Position numbers and translations under genes: made by a program. A DNA stretch of 64,000 nucleotides, from positions 124,001-188,000 of the forward strand of contig NZ_JABWRP020000009.1 in the NCBI RefSeq assembly GCF_014269035.2. Direction: 5' to 3'. Positions 48,676 to 58,419 of the stretch are shown one piece after another. Each line of letters starts with the position of its first letter. The stretch's first letter is position 1. The notes under the pieces were generated by a model, which searched no databases, was not told the DNA's origin, and worked only from the letters and a program-made list of their open reading frames with translations. This DNA comes from Pseudomonas vlassakiae (GTDB taxonomy: Bacteria; Pseudomonadota; Gammaproteobacteria; Pseudomonadales; Pseudomonadaceae).

Positions 48676-49584
48676 TCATGGCCCGGCGTGCTCGGCCATC
48701 AATTCCACCACCCAGTTGATGAATACCCGCAGCTTGGCGCTGACGTGGCGGTTGGGCGGGAAGGCCAGGTACAGCGGCATGGGCGCCATCTGCCAGTCCT
48801 CGAACAGCGCTACCAGTTCGCCGCTGGCCAGGTGCGGCCTGGCCATGTAGTGCGGCAGCCACAGCGCGCCCAGGCCTGCGAGGCCGGCCGCGAGGTAGGC
48901 GTTGCCGTCGTCGACTGTCAGCAGCGAACGGCCCTGGACCTCGACGCGCTCTTCGCCGCGCTGCATGACCAGCGGCAACGCCTTGCCGGTGCGAAACCAC
49001 AGGTAACTGACCGTGCGCTGGCGGCCCTCTTCCAGTTGCCGTGGGTGCACGGGCCGGCCAACCTCCTGCAGGTAACCCGGGGTCGCGTAGACGCCGAGCT
49101 TCAGGTCGGCCACATGCCGCGCCACCAGGGACTGGTCGGTGATCTCGCCCCCGCGCACCACGCAGTCGACGTTTTCTTCGATGATGTCGACGATGCGGTC
49201 GCTCGCACCCAGGGTCAGCTGAATGTCCGGGTAACGGGCATAAAAACCGGGCAGGGCGGGGATCAGCAGCAGGCGTGCCAGCGGGCTGGGAACATCCACC
49301 CGCAGGCGCCCGCGCGGGGCTGCCGAGGCGCTGGACAGGCTGGTCTCGGCATCGTCGATATCTGCCAGCAACCGCACGACGCGTTCGTAGTAGGCAGCGC
49401 CATCGGCGGTGACGTTGACCTTGCGCGTGGTGCGGTTGAGCAGGCGCACGCGCAGCCGGGCCTCCAGTTGCTGGACCAGCTGGGTCACGCTGGTCTTGCT
49501 CATGCCCAAGGTGTCTGCGGCTTTGGTGAAGCTGCCGGTTTCCACCACGCGGGCGAAGGCCTGCATCGCATTGATACGGTCCAT
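48676..49584 (-). CDS. LysR-family regulator (CrgA/AaeR-like subgroup)
   Basis: 302 residues. HTH DRINAMQAFARVVETGSFTKA with TLGMSKTSVTQLVQQLE, then a LysR substrate domain (GRLRVDVPSPLARLLLIP). Divergent from the RidA gene at 49708, which it may control. Confidence 0.9.
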   Translation of the reverse strand: MDRINAMQAFARVVETGSFTKAADTLGMSKTSVTQLVQQLEARLRVRLLNRTTRKVNVTADGAAYYERVVRLLADIDDAETSLSSASAAPRGRLRVDVPSPLARLLLIPALPGFYARYPDIQLTLGASDRIVDIIEENVDCVVRGGEITDQSLVARHVADLKLGVYATPGYLQEVGRPVHPRQLEEGRQRTVSYLWFRTGKALPLVMQRGEERVEVQGRSLLTVDDGNAYLAAGLAGLGALWLPHYMARPHLASGELVALFEDWQMAPMPLYLAFPPNRHVSAKLRVFINWVVELMAEHAGP

Positions 49585-49707
49585 TTCAAGGCTCGCTCAG
49601 GTCAGGATTGTTTGGAGTATACAAACAGTCATGACCAGCATTGCCCGTTTATCCGCGCAGGCGGCGTTTCTACAGTGGCTGCACCGTAACCCACCCGGAG
49701 TTCTGCC

Positions 49708-50100
49708 ATGACCTATCAACGCGATGTCGTCTTCCCGCCTGACCGCCACGCCCTGTATGACCTGCACCGTTACTCGCCGGCGATCCGCGCCAATGGCTTG
49801 CTGTTCGTGTCCGGCCAGGTAGGCAGCCGCAAGGATGGCTCGGCCGAGCCCGACCTGGCGGCGCAGGTGCGCCTGGCGTTTGCCAACCTCAACGCCATCC
49901 TGGCCGAGGCGGGCTGCAGTTTCGCCGACGTGATCGATACCACGCTGTTCATGATCGACCCCGACACCACCTTCGAAACCCTATGGGCGGTCGCCGCCGA
50001 GTTCTGGGGCGAGGCCCCTTACCCGACGGTCACCGCGGTCGGGGTGACCTGGCTGGCAGGCTTCGACTTCGAGATCAAAGTCATTGCCAAGCTACCCTGA
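49708..50100 (+). CDS. RidA family protein
   Basis: 130 residues, YjgF/YER057c/UK114 fold: YSPAIRANGLLFVSGQVG, then FANLNAILAEAGCSFADVI and a late PTVTAVGVTWLAG where RidA has the catalytic Arg (R.CV.V). That Arg is absent, so imine-deaminase activity is uncertain. Neighbour LysR gene is divergent. Confidence 0.85.
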   Translation: MTYQRDVVFPPDRHALYDLHRYSPAIRANGLLFVSGQVGSRKDGSAEPDLAAQVRLAFANLNAILAEAGCSFADVIDTTLFMIDPDTTFETLWAVAAEFWGEAPYPTVTAVGVTWLAGFDFEIKVIAKLP

Positions 50101-50116
50101 TGCGCGGCCCTCACGC

Positions 50117-51904
50117 TCAGTGCGAATGCCGCGGCATCCCGCCTTCCCGGGCGATCACGCGCATGTGCAGCGTCGCCGGCTCCAGGCAGCCGCCGGTGGA
50201 CAACTGCCCCACCAGCTGGCGGTAGAGTTCCTGCCAGGGCGTCTGCGAGGCCGGGATGTTCGGCTTCCAGGCGGCGCGGCGGCGTGCCACTTCTTCATCG
50301 TCCACCAGCAGGTCGACGCGGCGCTGGTTGAGGTCCACGCGCAGCCAGTCGTTGGTCTGCAACAGCGCCAGGCCGCCGCCGACCGCCGCTTCCGGTGACA
50401 TGTTGAGGATCGACGGGCTGGCCGAGGTGCCGCTCTGGCGACCGTCGCCCAGGCACGGCAGCGAATCGATGCCTTGCTTGATCAGCGCGGCCGGGGGCGC
50501 CATGTTGACCACTTCGGCGCTGCCGGGGTAACCCACGGTACCGGCGCCGCGGATCACCAGGATGCAGCGCTCGTCGATGTCCAGCGATGGGTCGTCGATG
50601 CGCGCGTGGTAGTCCTCCGGGCCTTCGAACACGATGGCGCGGGCCTCGAAGCTGTTCTCCTTGCCAGGTTCGGCCAGGTAGGTCTTGCGGAAGGCCTCGC
50701 CAACCACCGACATCTTCATGATCGCGCTGTCGAAGAAGTTGCCGCTGAGCACGATGAACCCGGCGTTGTGCTTGAGCGGCGCGTCGAACGGCAGGATCAC
50801 CTCGCGGTTGCTTGTAACCGTATCGCTGACCACCTCGCCGATGGTCTTGCCGCTGACCGTGGCACAGGCCTCGTGCAGGCGGCCGGCCTTGCGCAGTTCA
50901 TGCATCACCGCCGGCACGCCGCCAGCGCGGTGGAAGCCTTCGCCCAGGTACTTGCCGGCGGGCATGCAGTTGACCAGCAGCGGTACGTCTTCGCCAATGC
51001 GCTGCCAGTCGTCCAGCGACAGCTCGATGCCCATGTGCCGGGCGATGGCGATCAGGTGCGGCGGGCAGTTGCTCGAGGCGCCCAGTGCCGAAGCCACGGC
51101 AATGGCGTTTTCGAAGGCTTCGCGGGTCATGATCGACGACGGGCGCACGTCCTGCAGCACCAGTTCGCAGATGCGCCTGCCGGTGGCGTATGCCATCTGC
51201 CCGCGTTCGCGGTAGGGCGCGGGGATGCTGGCGCAGCCCGGCAACGACATGCCCAGGGCTTCGGCCAGGGCGTTCATCGACAGCGCCGTGCCCATGGTGT
51301 TGCAGTGGCCCACCGACGGCGAGGCGGCGGTGGTCATTTCCATGAAGCCTTCATAGTCGATTTCGCCTGCGGCCATCAGGTTGCGGGCGTGCCACAGCAC
51401 CGTGCCCGAGCCAATCAGCTGGCCTTTGTGATGCCCGTCGAGCATCGGCCCGCCCGACAGCACGATGGCCGGCAGGTCGGTGGTGGCTGCGGCCATCAGG
51501 CAGGCGGGGGTGGTCTTGTCGCAGCCAGTGGTCAGCACCACGCCGTCCAGGGGGTAGCCGTGGAGGATCTCCACCAGCCCCAGGTAGGCCAGGTTGCGGT
51601 CCAGGGCGGCCGTGGGGCGGCGGCTCTGTTCGGCGATCGGGTGGACGGGGAATTCCATGGGGATGCCGCCGGCATCGCGGATCCCGGCCTTGACCCGCTG
51701 GGCCAGTTCGATGTGGTGGCGGTTGCACGGGGTGAGGTCGCTGCCGGTCTGGGCGATGCCGATGATCGGCCGCCCCGACTGCAGTTCGTCGCGGGTCAGG
51801 CCGTAGTTCATGTAACGCTCCACGTACAGCGCGGTCATGTCGGCGTGGCTCGGGTCGTCGAACCATTGCTGGCTGCGCAGCGGGCGTTTGGCGGTATCGG
51901 TCAT
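50117..51904 (-). CDS. IlvD/Edd-family sugar-acid dehydratase (D-xylonate or L-arabonate type)
   Basis: 595 residues. Iron-sulfur Cys60 (DLTPCN), Cys128 (TTGCDKTTPA) and Cys201 (GHCNTMGTA), and the C-terminal GTVGYPGSAEVVNM and LPCLGDGRQSGTSASPS. It follows the Caulobacter XylD pattern closely (QWFDDP..ADMTALYVERYMNYG), so dehydration of D-xylonate or L-arabonate to the 2-keto-3-deoxy acid is expected. Upstream and 19 bases from the FAH-family gene on the same strand, its pathway partner. Confidence 0.85.
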   Translation of the reverse strand: MTDTAKRPLRSQQWFDDPSHADMTALYVERYMNYGLTRDELQSGRPIIGIAQTGSDLTPCNRHHIELAQRVKAGIRDAGGIPMEFPVHPIAEQSRRPTAALDRNLAYLGLVEILHGYPLDGVVLTTGCDKTTPACLMAAATTDLPAIVLSGGPMLDGHHKGQLIGSGTVLWHARNLMAAGEIDYEGFMEMTTAASPSVGHCNTMGTALSMNALAEALGMSLPGCASIPAPYRERGQMAYATGRRICELVLQDVRPSSIMTREAFENAIAVASALGASSNCPPHLIAIARHMGIELSLDDWQRIGEDVPLLVNCMPAGKYLGEGFHRAGGVPAVMHELRKAGRLHEACATVSGKTIGEVVSDTVTSNREVILPFDAPLKHNAGFIVLSGNFFDSAIMKMSVVGEAFRKTYLAEPGKENSFEARAIVFEGPEDYHARIDDPSLDIDERCILVIRGAGTVGYPGSAEVVNMAPPAALIKQGIDSLPCLGDGRQSGTSASPSILNMSPEAAVGGGLALLQTNDWLRVDLNQRRVDLLVDDEEVARRRAAWKPNIPASQTPWQELYRQLVGQLSTGGCLEPATLHMRVIAREGGMPRHSH

Positions 51905-51923
51905 GTCATGCTCTCTTGTTGTT

Positions 51924-53105
51924 TTAGCGCTGCAGCAGGCCGCGGGCGGCCAGGTTGCGCATCATCGCGCCAAGGCCGAAGGTCCACGGCGCAGCCTGGT
52001 CGCTGGTGGTCACCTGGTTGTGCAGCTGGCCGAGCAGGGGGCTGGCGATGCGCACCCGGTCACCCGGTTTGTGGGTGAACCCCGCGCCCGGCTGGTCACG
52101 GTCTTCGATGGGGGCGAACAGCGTACCAAGGAACAGCAGGAAGCCGTCGGGGTATTGATGGTTGGCGTTGAGGGTCTGGCGCACCAGGTCTTCAGGGTCG
52201 CGGCTGATCTGGTCCATCGAGCTGCTGCCGACCAGGCGGTAGCCGTCCTCGCCCTGGACTTCCAGGTCGACCACGCAGTGGCGCACCGCGTCCAGGTCGA
52301 AGCTTTCGTCGAACAGGCGGATGAACGGGCCGACCGCGCACGAGGCGTTGTTGTCCTTGGCCTTGCTCAGCAGCAACGCGCTGCGGCCTTCGAAATCGCG
52401 CAGGTTGACGTCGTTGCCCAGGGTGGCGCCGTGGATGCGTCCGCGGCTGTCCACGGCCAGCACCACTTCGGGCTCGGGGTTGTTCCACGCCGAGCCGGGG
52501 TGCACGCCGATCGCGCTGCCGCTGCCGACGGCCGCCAGTACCGGGGCCTTGGTGAATACCTCGGCATCCGGGCCGATGCCCACCTCCAGGTACTGCGACC
52601 ACATGCCTTGCTCGATCAGCAGTGCCTTGAGGGCCATCGCCTGTGGTGAGCCGGGGCGCACTGCACGCAGGTTGTCGCCGATCACCGAATGCACGGTGGC
52701 GCGCACCGCCTCGGCCTTGCTGGCATCACCGGCTGCCTGCTCTTCGATCACCCGCTCGATCATGCTGGCGGCGAAGGTCACCCCGGCCGCCTTGATCACT
52801 TGCAAATCGACCGGGGCAAGCAGGTAGGGCTGCTGGGCGTCGAACGCTTCGCCGCTGTTGGCCAGCAACGCTTCGAGGCTGCCCAGGAAGCGGCCTGGTG
52901 TGCTGCGCACGGCGTGCAACGGGTCGTCGCTTTCCAGCAGCTGGCTGAGGGTGGCAAAGCGCTCGGACAGGTCGAATACCCCGTCCGGGCGCACGGTGAT
53001 CGGCGAGGGGCCGCCAGGTTCGCCCGGGGTCCAGGCGCGGCCGATCAGGGTGCCGGTCAGGCCGTCCGCAGGCAGGGTGTTGGCGGGGGTGAGGGTCATC
53101 GGCAT
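51924..53105 (-). CDS. FAH-family 2-keto-3-deoxy-pentonate dehydratase
   Basis: 393 residues from the ATG at 53105 (53099 is an alternative). Fumarylacetoacetate-hydrolase fold with VGIGPDAEVFTKAPVL, PEVVLAVDSRGRIHGATLGNDVN and LMFLGT-like end segments. Members next to IlvD-type dehydratases convert 2-keto-3-deoxy-xylonate/arabonate to 2-ketoglutarate semialdehyde. Divergent from the LysR gene at 53221. Confidence 0.8.
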   Translation of the reverse strand: MPMTLTPANTLPADGLTGTLIGRAWTPGEPGGPSPITVRPDGVFDLSERFATLSQLLESDDPLHAVRSTPGRFLGSLEALLANSGEAFDAQQPYLLAPVDLQVIKAAGVTFAASMIERVIEEQAAGDASKAEAVRATVHSVIGDNLRAVRPGSPQAMALKALLIEQGMWSQYLEVGIGPDAEVFTKAPVLAAVGSGSAIGVHPGSAWNNPEPEVVLAVDSRGRIHGATLGNDVNLRDFEGRSALLLSKAKDNNASCAVGPFIRLFDESFDLDAVRHCVVDLEVQGEDGYRLVGSSSMDQISRDPEDLVRQTLNANHQYPDGFLLFLGTLFAPIEDRDQPGAGFTHKPGDRVRIASPLLGQLHNQVTTSDQAAPWTFGLGAMMRNLAARGLLQR

Positions 53106-53220
53106 GGATCGCAATCTCTCGGAACGTGAGAGCTGCACGCTAGGCAAGCGGCGCGATAAACTCCAATGGCTTAATCTCACCATTCAATAACAAGCGGTTA
53201 TCGCAGCGACAGGGGCGTGC

Positions 53221-54168
53221 ATGTCGGACCTTTCCTTTTCCCACGTTTGCAACTGGCTCAAGTTCCGCCACCTGTTGCTGATCGAGACCCTCGGGCGCAC
53301 GCACAACATGCACGTGGCGGCGCAGCAGATGAACCTGACCCAGCCGGCGATCAGCAAGATGCTCAAGGAAATCGAGCACTTGCTCGGCTTCGCCCTGTTC
53401 GAACGGCTGCCGCGCAGCATGCCGCCAACGGCGCTTGGCGAGCAGGTGCTGCGCTACGCCCAGGTAGCGTTGAACGATGCGCGCAACTTCGTCGACCAGA
53501 TCGACAGCCTGCGCCAGGGCGGCCACGGGCAGTTGAAGGTAGGCGGCATTTTCGCCGCCACCGCCGTGGCGCTGCCCGATGCCATCGTCGCGATCAAGCA
53601 GCGCAAGCCGTTGCTGTCGATCGAGGTGGTGGAGCAGACCAGTGATCACCTGATGGCCATGCTCGAAGACAAGCAGCTGCACCTGGCCGTGGCGCGTTTC
53701 ACCGACGTGTCCCAGCACCAGCGCTTCGACTTCCAGCCGCTGGCACCGGAACCGTTCTGCTTCGTGGTCAACGACCAGCACCCGCTGAGCGCTGCCGGGC
53801 CGGTGACCTTGCCGCAGCTGCTGGAGTGGCCGTGGATTCTCTACCCCAAGGGCACCCCGATTCGCGGGCGCATGGAGCGGGCCTTCGCTGAGGCGGGCGT
53901 GGCCGTGCCGCGCAACACCATCGACACCATCTCCATGCAGACCTTCCTAAAGGTGCTGCTGGGCGGGCCGATGATCGGCATGTTGCCCCAGGCGATGGTC
54001 GAGCCGCACCTGGCCAGCGGGGTGCTGGTCAACCTCGACACCCCGCTGCACCTGGCGCCGCAGGACTACGGCATCCTCACCCGCAAGGGCGAGCCGTTGA
54101 GCGGCGCGGCGCTGGAGTTCGCCGAGATCCTGCTGGCCCACGCGGGCCGAGGGGAAGGGGAGCGATAA
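53221..54168 (+). CDS. LysR-family regulator of the sugar-acid cluster
   Basis: 315 residues. HTH FRHLLLIETLGRTHNMHVAA with MNLTQPAISKMLKEIE, then the GHGQLKVGGIFAATAVALPDA ligand domain. Divergent from the FAH/IlvD genes and codirectional with the dehydrogenase, so placed to control both sides. Close to regulators of galactonate-type clusters in pattern. Confidence 0.88.
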   Translation: MSDLSFSHVCNWLKFRHLLLIETLGRTHNMHVAAQQMNLTQPAISKMLKEIEHLLGFALFERLPRSMPPTALGEQVLRYAQVALNDARNFVDQIDSLRQGGHGQLKVGGIFAATAVALPDAIVAIKQRKPLLSIEVVEQTSDHLMAMLEDKQLHLAVARFTDVSQHQRFDFQPLAPEPFCFVVNDQHPLSAAGPVTLPQLLEWPWILYPKGTPIRGRMERAFAEAGVAVPRNTIDTISMQTFLKVLLGGPMIGMLPQAMVEPHLASGVLVNLDTPLHLAPQDYGILTRKGEPLSGAALEFAEILLAHAGRGEGER

Positions 54169-54266
54169 CGCGCCGTTATCGGATGATCGATAAATGCCAT
54201 TGGGAAAGCATCGCACAGCCGCCTAGATTAGCGACCCATGTCTTTTGCAATGCCGAGGAATCATCC

Positions 54267-55850
54267 ATGACGTCCCACGCAGGCCAGCAATTCATCGGCG
54301 GGGTTCGCCGCGCCACCGGTCAGGCGGCCTTGTACAGTGTCGATGCACGCAGCGGGCAGCCACTGCCAGGCGCGTTCTACCAGGCCAGCGACGAAGAAGT
54401 CGATGCCGCTGCCCTGGCCGCTGCAGCTGCCTACCCCGTGTACCGGGCCTTGCCCGCCGCTCGCCGCGCCGAGTTTCTCGACGCCATCGCCGATGCCCTC
54501 GATGCCCTGGGTGACGACTTCATCGCCACCGTATGCCAGGAAACGGCCTTGCCACCCGCCCGTATCCAGGGTGAGCGGGCGCGTACCAGCGGCCAGCTGA
54601 GGCTGTTCGCCACGGTGTTGCGCCGCGGTGACTTCCTCGGCGCGCGCATCGACCGTGCGCAGCCCCAGCGTGCCCCGCTGCCGCGCGTGGATATCCGCCA
54701 GTGCCGCATGGGCCTGGGGCCGGTCGCAGTGTTCGGCGCCAGCAACTTCCCCCTGGCGTTTTCCACGGCCGGTGGCGACACCGCTGCGGCGCTGGCCGCC
54801 GGCTGCCCGGTGGTGTTCAAGGCCCACAGCGGCCACATGGCCACGGCGCAGTGGGTGGCCGAGGCGATCGTCGCTGCCGCTGAGCGCTGTGCCATGCCGG
54901 CCGGGGTGTTCAACATGATCTACGGTGGCCGGGTCGGTGAGGCGCTGGTCAAGCACCCGGCCATCCAGGCCGTGGGCTTCACCGGCTCGCTCAAGGGCGG
55001 CCGCGCCCTGTGCGACATGGCGGCGGCGCGGCCGCAACCGATTCCGGTGTTCGCCGAAATGAGCAGCATCAACCCGGTGCTGGTGCTGCCCGGGGCGCTG
55101 GCCGCGCGCGGCGAGGCCGTGGCCCGCGAGCTGGTCGCTTCGGTGGTGCTCGGCTGCGGGCAATTCTGTACCAACCCTGGCCTGGTGCTGGGGGTGCGCT
55201 CGCCAGCCTTCAGCGCCTTTGTCGAGCAGCTGGCTGCGCAGATGGCCGAGCAGCCACCACAGACCATGCTCAACGCCGGCACCCTGGCCAGCTATGCCCA
55301 CGGTGTGGCCGCGCTCAAGGCGCAGGCCGGCGTGCGCTTGCTGGCTGGCGCCGAGCAGCAGGGCAACCAGGCCTGGCCGCAGCTGTTCCAGGCGGATGCG
55401 CAGCTGTTGCTGGCCGGCGAAGCGCTGCTGCAGGAGGAAATCTTCGGCCCGGCCACCGTGCTGGTCGAACTCGCCGACCAGGCCCAGCTGCTGGCCGCGC
55501 TGCAGGCGCTGGGCGGGCAACTGACCGCCACCTTGATCGGCGAGCCGGACGACCTGGCGCACGCCGCGCCGCTGGTGGCCGTGCTCGAACAGAAGGCCGG
55601 CCGCGTGTTGGTCAACGGCTACCCGACCGGCGTCGAGGTGTGCGACGCCATGGTCCATGGCGGCCCGTTCCCGGCCACCTCCGACAGCCGTGGCACCTCG
55701 GTTGGTACGCTGGCAATCGACCGTTTCCTGCGCCCGGTGTGCTACCAGAACTTCCCCGATGCGTTGCTGCCCGAGGCGCTGCGCGATGCCAACCCGCTCG
55801 GTTTGCTGCGCCTGGTCGACGGCCAGCCCAGCCGTGACCCGATTCGCTGA
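54267..55850 (+). CDS. Aldehyde dehydrogenase, 2-ketoglutarate-semialdehyde type
   Basis: 527 residues from the ATG at 54267. NADP-type ALDH: FGASNFPLAF, AEMSSINPVLVLPG (Glu region) and catalytic Cys301 in GCGQFCTNPGLVLG. Its sequence pattern fits the long KGSADH group. It would oxidise 2-ketoglutarate semialdehyde to 2-oxoglutarate, the last step of the pathway. Confidence 0.85.
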   Translation: MTSHAGQQFIGGVRRATGQAALYSVDARSGQPLPGAFYQASDEEVDAAALAAAAAYPVYRALPAARRAEFLDAIADALDALGDDFIATVCQETALPPARIQGERARTSGQLRLFATVLRRGDFLGARIDRAQPQRAPLPRVDIRQCRMGLGPVAVFGASNFPLAFSTAGGDTAAALAAGCPVVFKAHSGHMATAQWVAEAIVAAAERCAMPAGVFNMIYGGRVGEALVKHPAIQAVGFTGSLKGGRALCDMAAARPQPIPVFAEMSSINPVLVLPGALAARGEAVARELVASVVLGCGQFCTNPGLVLGVRSPAFSAFVEQLAAQMAEQPPQTMLNAGTLASYAHGVAALKAQAGVRLLAGAEQQGNQAWPQLFQADAQLLLAGEALLQEEIFGPATVLVELADQAQLLAALQALGGQLTATLIGEPDDLAHAAPLVAVLEQKAGRVLVNGYPTGVEVCDAMVHGGPFPATSDSRGTSVGTLAIDRFLRPVCYQNFPDALLPEALRDANPLGLLRLVDGQPSRDPIR

Positions 55851-55945
55851 TTACCGCTGCTGATAGTCACCCACCGGCTGCGCCTGCAGCGGTGGGCTTC
55901 CAATAACAACAATCAGGCATGCACGACATGCCACGAGGCTTGGCC

Positions 55946-57313
55946 ATGGCTCATCCATCTGTTGCTCCCAGCGCCGATCAGGCGTTCGAAGACCGTACCT
56001 ACCGCAAGGTCATCCTGCGTATCCTGCCGATCCTGCTGCTGTGTTACATCGCCGCCTACCTTGACCGGGTCAATATCGGCTTCGCCAAGCTGAGCATGCT
56101 CGACGACCTGCAGTTCAGCAACACCGTCTACGCCCTGGGTGCCAGCGTGTTCTTCTGGGGCTACTTCCTGTTCGAGGTGCCCAGCAACCTGCTGCTGCAT
56201 CGCTACGGCGCGCGCTTCTGGATCGCCCGGATCATGCTGAGCTGGGCGATCATCTCGATGGCGGTCGCGTTCACCCAGCCGTTGGCCGGGTTCTTCCACA
56301 TCGAGTCCAGCACCATGTTCTACGTGCTGCGCTTCTTGCTGGGCATCTGCGAGGCCGGTTTCTTCCCCGGCGTGATCCTTTACCTCAACTACTGGTTCCC
56401 GACCCATCGGCAGAGCCGGGTCATGTCAGGTTTCCTCATGGCGATGCCGGTCAGCCTCACCCTCGGTGGGGTGCTATCAGGCTGGCTGATGACGCGCCTG
56501 GATGGCTGGCATGACCTGGCCGGCTGGCAGTGGATGCTGCTGGTCGAGGGCGTGCCTTCGGTGATCATGGCCGTGGTGGTGTTCACCTGCCTGTGCGACA
56601 ACATCGACAAGGCCGCCTGGCTGTCGGCTGCGCAGAAGCAGTTGCTCAAGGCCAACCTGCAACAGGAAGCAGACGGCAAGGTCTCGCGGCTCGGCGAGGT
56701 GTTCTTCAACCCGCGGGTGTGGCTGCTGGTGTTGATCCTGCTGACCTTCAATACCGGCTTCTATGGCCTGGCCTTCTGGATGCCGTCGATCATCAAGAGC
56801 GCGGGCGTGACCAGCAGCCTGGAGATCGGCCTGCTGACCGCCATCCCGTACAGCGTGGCGATCGTGGCCATGTTCCTCAATGCGCGCCACTCCAACCGCA
56901 CCGGCGAGCGCCGCTGGCATGCCGCGATCCCCGCATTCATCGGCGGCTGCGGGCTGATCCTCAGCGCCGCGTTCGCCCATGACGTCACGCTATCGATCCT
57001 GTTCCTGACCGTGGCCGCGTCGGGGGTGCTGAGCCTGATGCCGATCTTCTGGACCCTGCCGGGCACGGTGTTGTCCGGTGTCGCGGCGGCGGCGGGCATC
57101 GGCATGATCAATGCCATCGGCAACCTGTCGGGCTTCACCGGCTCGATGATCACGGCAATGGCCGAGAACCTGACCGGTAACATCAACGACGGCACCTACG
57201 TGTTGGGCCTGTGCCTGTTCGTCAGCGGCTTGCTGATCCTGGCGATCCCCGCCGCGATGCTCAAGCGTTCGGCTGCCGAGCCGCGCAAGCAACTGGAACT
57301 GGAGGCGGCCTGA
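55946..57313 (+). CDS. MFS transporter, anion:cation symporter (ACS) family
   Basis: About 455 residues, 12 membrane spans. LDRVNIGFAKLSM and RFLLGICEAGFFPGVILYL are ACS-family signatures, common for sugar-acid uptake. Of ATGs at 55919, 55928 and 55946, the last has the best-placed ribosome site (GAGG). Probably imports xylonate, arabonate or a related acid. Confidence 0.82.
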   Translation: MAHPSVAPSADQAFEDRTYRKVILRILPILLLCYIAAYLDRVNIGFAKLSMLDDLQFSNTVYALGASVFFWGYFLFEVPSNLLLHRYGARFWIARIMLSWAIISMAVAFTQPLAGFFHIESSTMFYVLRFLLGICEAGFFPGVILYLNYWFPTHRQSRVMSGFLMAMPVSLTLGGVLSGWLMTRLDGWHDLAGWQWMLLVEGVPSVIMAVVVFTCLCDNIDKAAWLSAAQKQLLKANLQQEADGKVSRLGEVFFNPRVWLLVLILLTFNTGFYGLAFWMPSIIKSAGVTSSLEIGLLTAIPYSVAIVAMFLNARHSNRTGERRWHAAIPAFIGGCGLILSAAFAHDVTLSILFLTVAASGVLSLMPIFWTLPGTVLSGVAAAAGIGMINAIGNLSGFTGSMITAMAENLTGNINDGTYVLGLCLFVSGLLILAIPAAMLKRSAAEPRKQLELEAA

Positions 57314-57323
57314 GCGGCGCCCG

Positions 57324-58241
57324 TCACAAGGTGGTCGACTTGCCCATGCGGTCCAGCTCGAACACCTTGCTGCGTTGCAGGCATTCGCGCAGGTGACGCG
57401 CCGCCGGGCCAGGCTGGCGCTTGCGATGCCACAGCAGGTCCACCCCCACCAGCCAGTCGGTGTGGGGGTAGGCCTCCAGTTGCAACTCCACCAGCTGCCC
57501 GCTTTCCAGCTCGCGCTGCACCAACAGGCGCGGCAGGGTCGCCCAGCCAAGCCCGCCGCGCACCATCTCGACCAGTGCCAGGTAACTCTCCGCCCGCCAC
57601 AGCTGGCCGGCCCGCAGGTATTCGCTGCTGGGCAGCTTGTCGGCATGGGCGAAAAACGCCAGCCGGCGATGGGCGTTGAGGTCGGCGAAGCTGACCGGGC
57701 ACTGCCGCGCCAAGGCGAAGTGCGGGTGGCAGACGTGGGTCATGATCAGCTTGCCCAGCTGCTGGAAGGCCAGCTCCGGCGGGTAGCCGGGCTGGGCGAA
57801 ACTCACCCCGAGGTCGGCCTCGCCGGTCAGGATCATTTCGCTGACGTCGCCGTGCAGCGGGTGGCGGATCGACAGGTCGACAAACGGAAACGCCGCGTCG
57901 AAGCCTCTGAAGGGCGCTATCAGCGGGCCATAGGGCACCTCGATCGCCAGGGTCAGCGCGGCTTCCACCTGGCCTGCCAGGCTGTCGGCGCTGCCCTCCA
58001 GGGCGTAGCAGCGCTCCAGGATGCCCTCGGCGCGCAGTAGCAGTTTATGGCCCGCCGCGGTCAAGGCCGGGATGCGGCTGGTGCGGTCGAACAGCTGCAC
58101 GCCCAGGTCGGTTTCCAGGTTGCTGATGGCCGCGCTGACCGTCGACTGGGTGCGCCCCAGTCGTCGCGCTGCGGCAGAAAACGAGCCGGCCTGAACGGCG
58201 CTGACGAACACCTGCAACTGCTCCAGCGAAAAGCGCATCAC
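57324..58241 (-). CDS. LysR-family regulator near purine genes
   Basis: 305 residues. HTH FSLEQLQVFVSAVQAGSFSA with LGRTQSTVSAAISNLE, then a substrate domain starting GQVEAALTLAIEV. Divergent from the NCS2 permease gene, which it most likely controls. Convergent end with the MFS gene, ten bases apart. Confidence 0.88.
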   Translation of the reverse strand: MMRFSLEQLQVFVSAVQAGSFSAAARRLGRTQSTVSAAISNLETDLGVQLFDRTSRIPALTAAGHKLLLRAEGILERCYALEGSADSLAGQVEAALTLAIEVPYGPLIAPFRGFDAAFPFVDLSIRHPLHGDVSEMILTGEADLGVSFAQPGYPPELAFQQLGKLIMTHVCHPHFALARQCPVSFADLNAHRRLAFFAHADKLPSSEYLRAGQLWRAESYLALVEMVRGGLGWATLPRLLVQRELESGQLVELQLEAYPHTDWLVGVDLLWHRKRQPGPAARHLRECLQRSKVFELDRMGKSTTL

Positions 58242-58419
58242 CTGATCCTGTCCACGGGTCGATCCATCGATAGTAACGATGGTTAATCATTTGCTCCATC
58301 GGTGATTACTGAGGATTCTTCAGCCAGACATCGGCGACAGCTGCCACGCTTCCCTGCGCTGCATGTCACTCCGGGCGCCTTCAACAATAAAAAGAGCCGC
58401 ACTTCAGGAGATTCACGAC

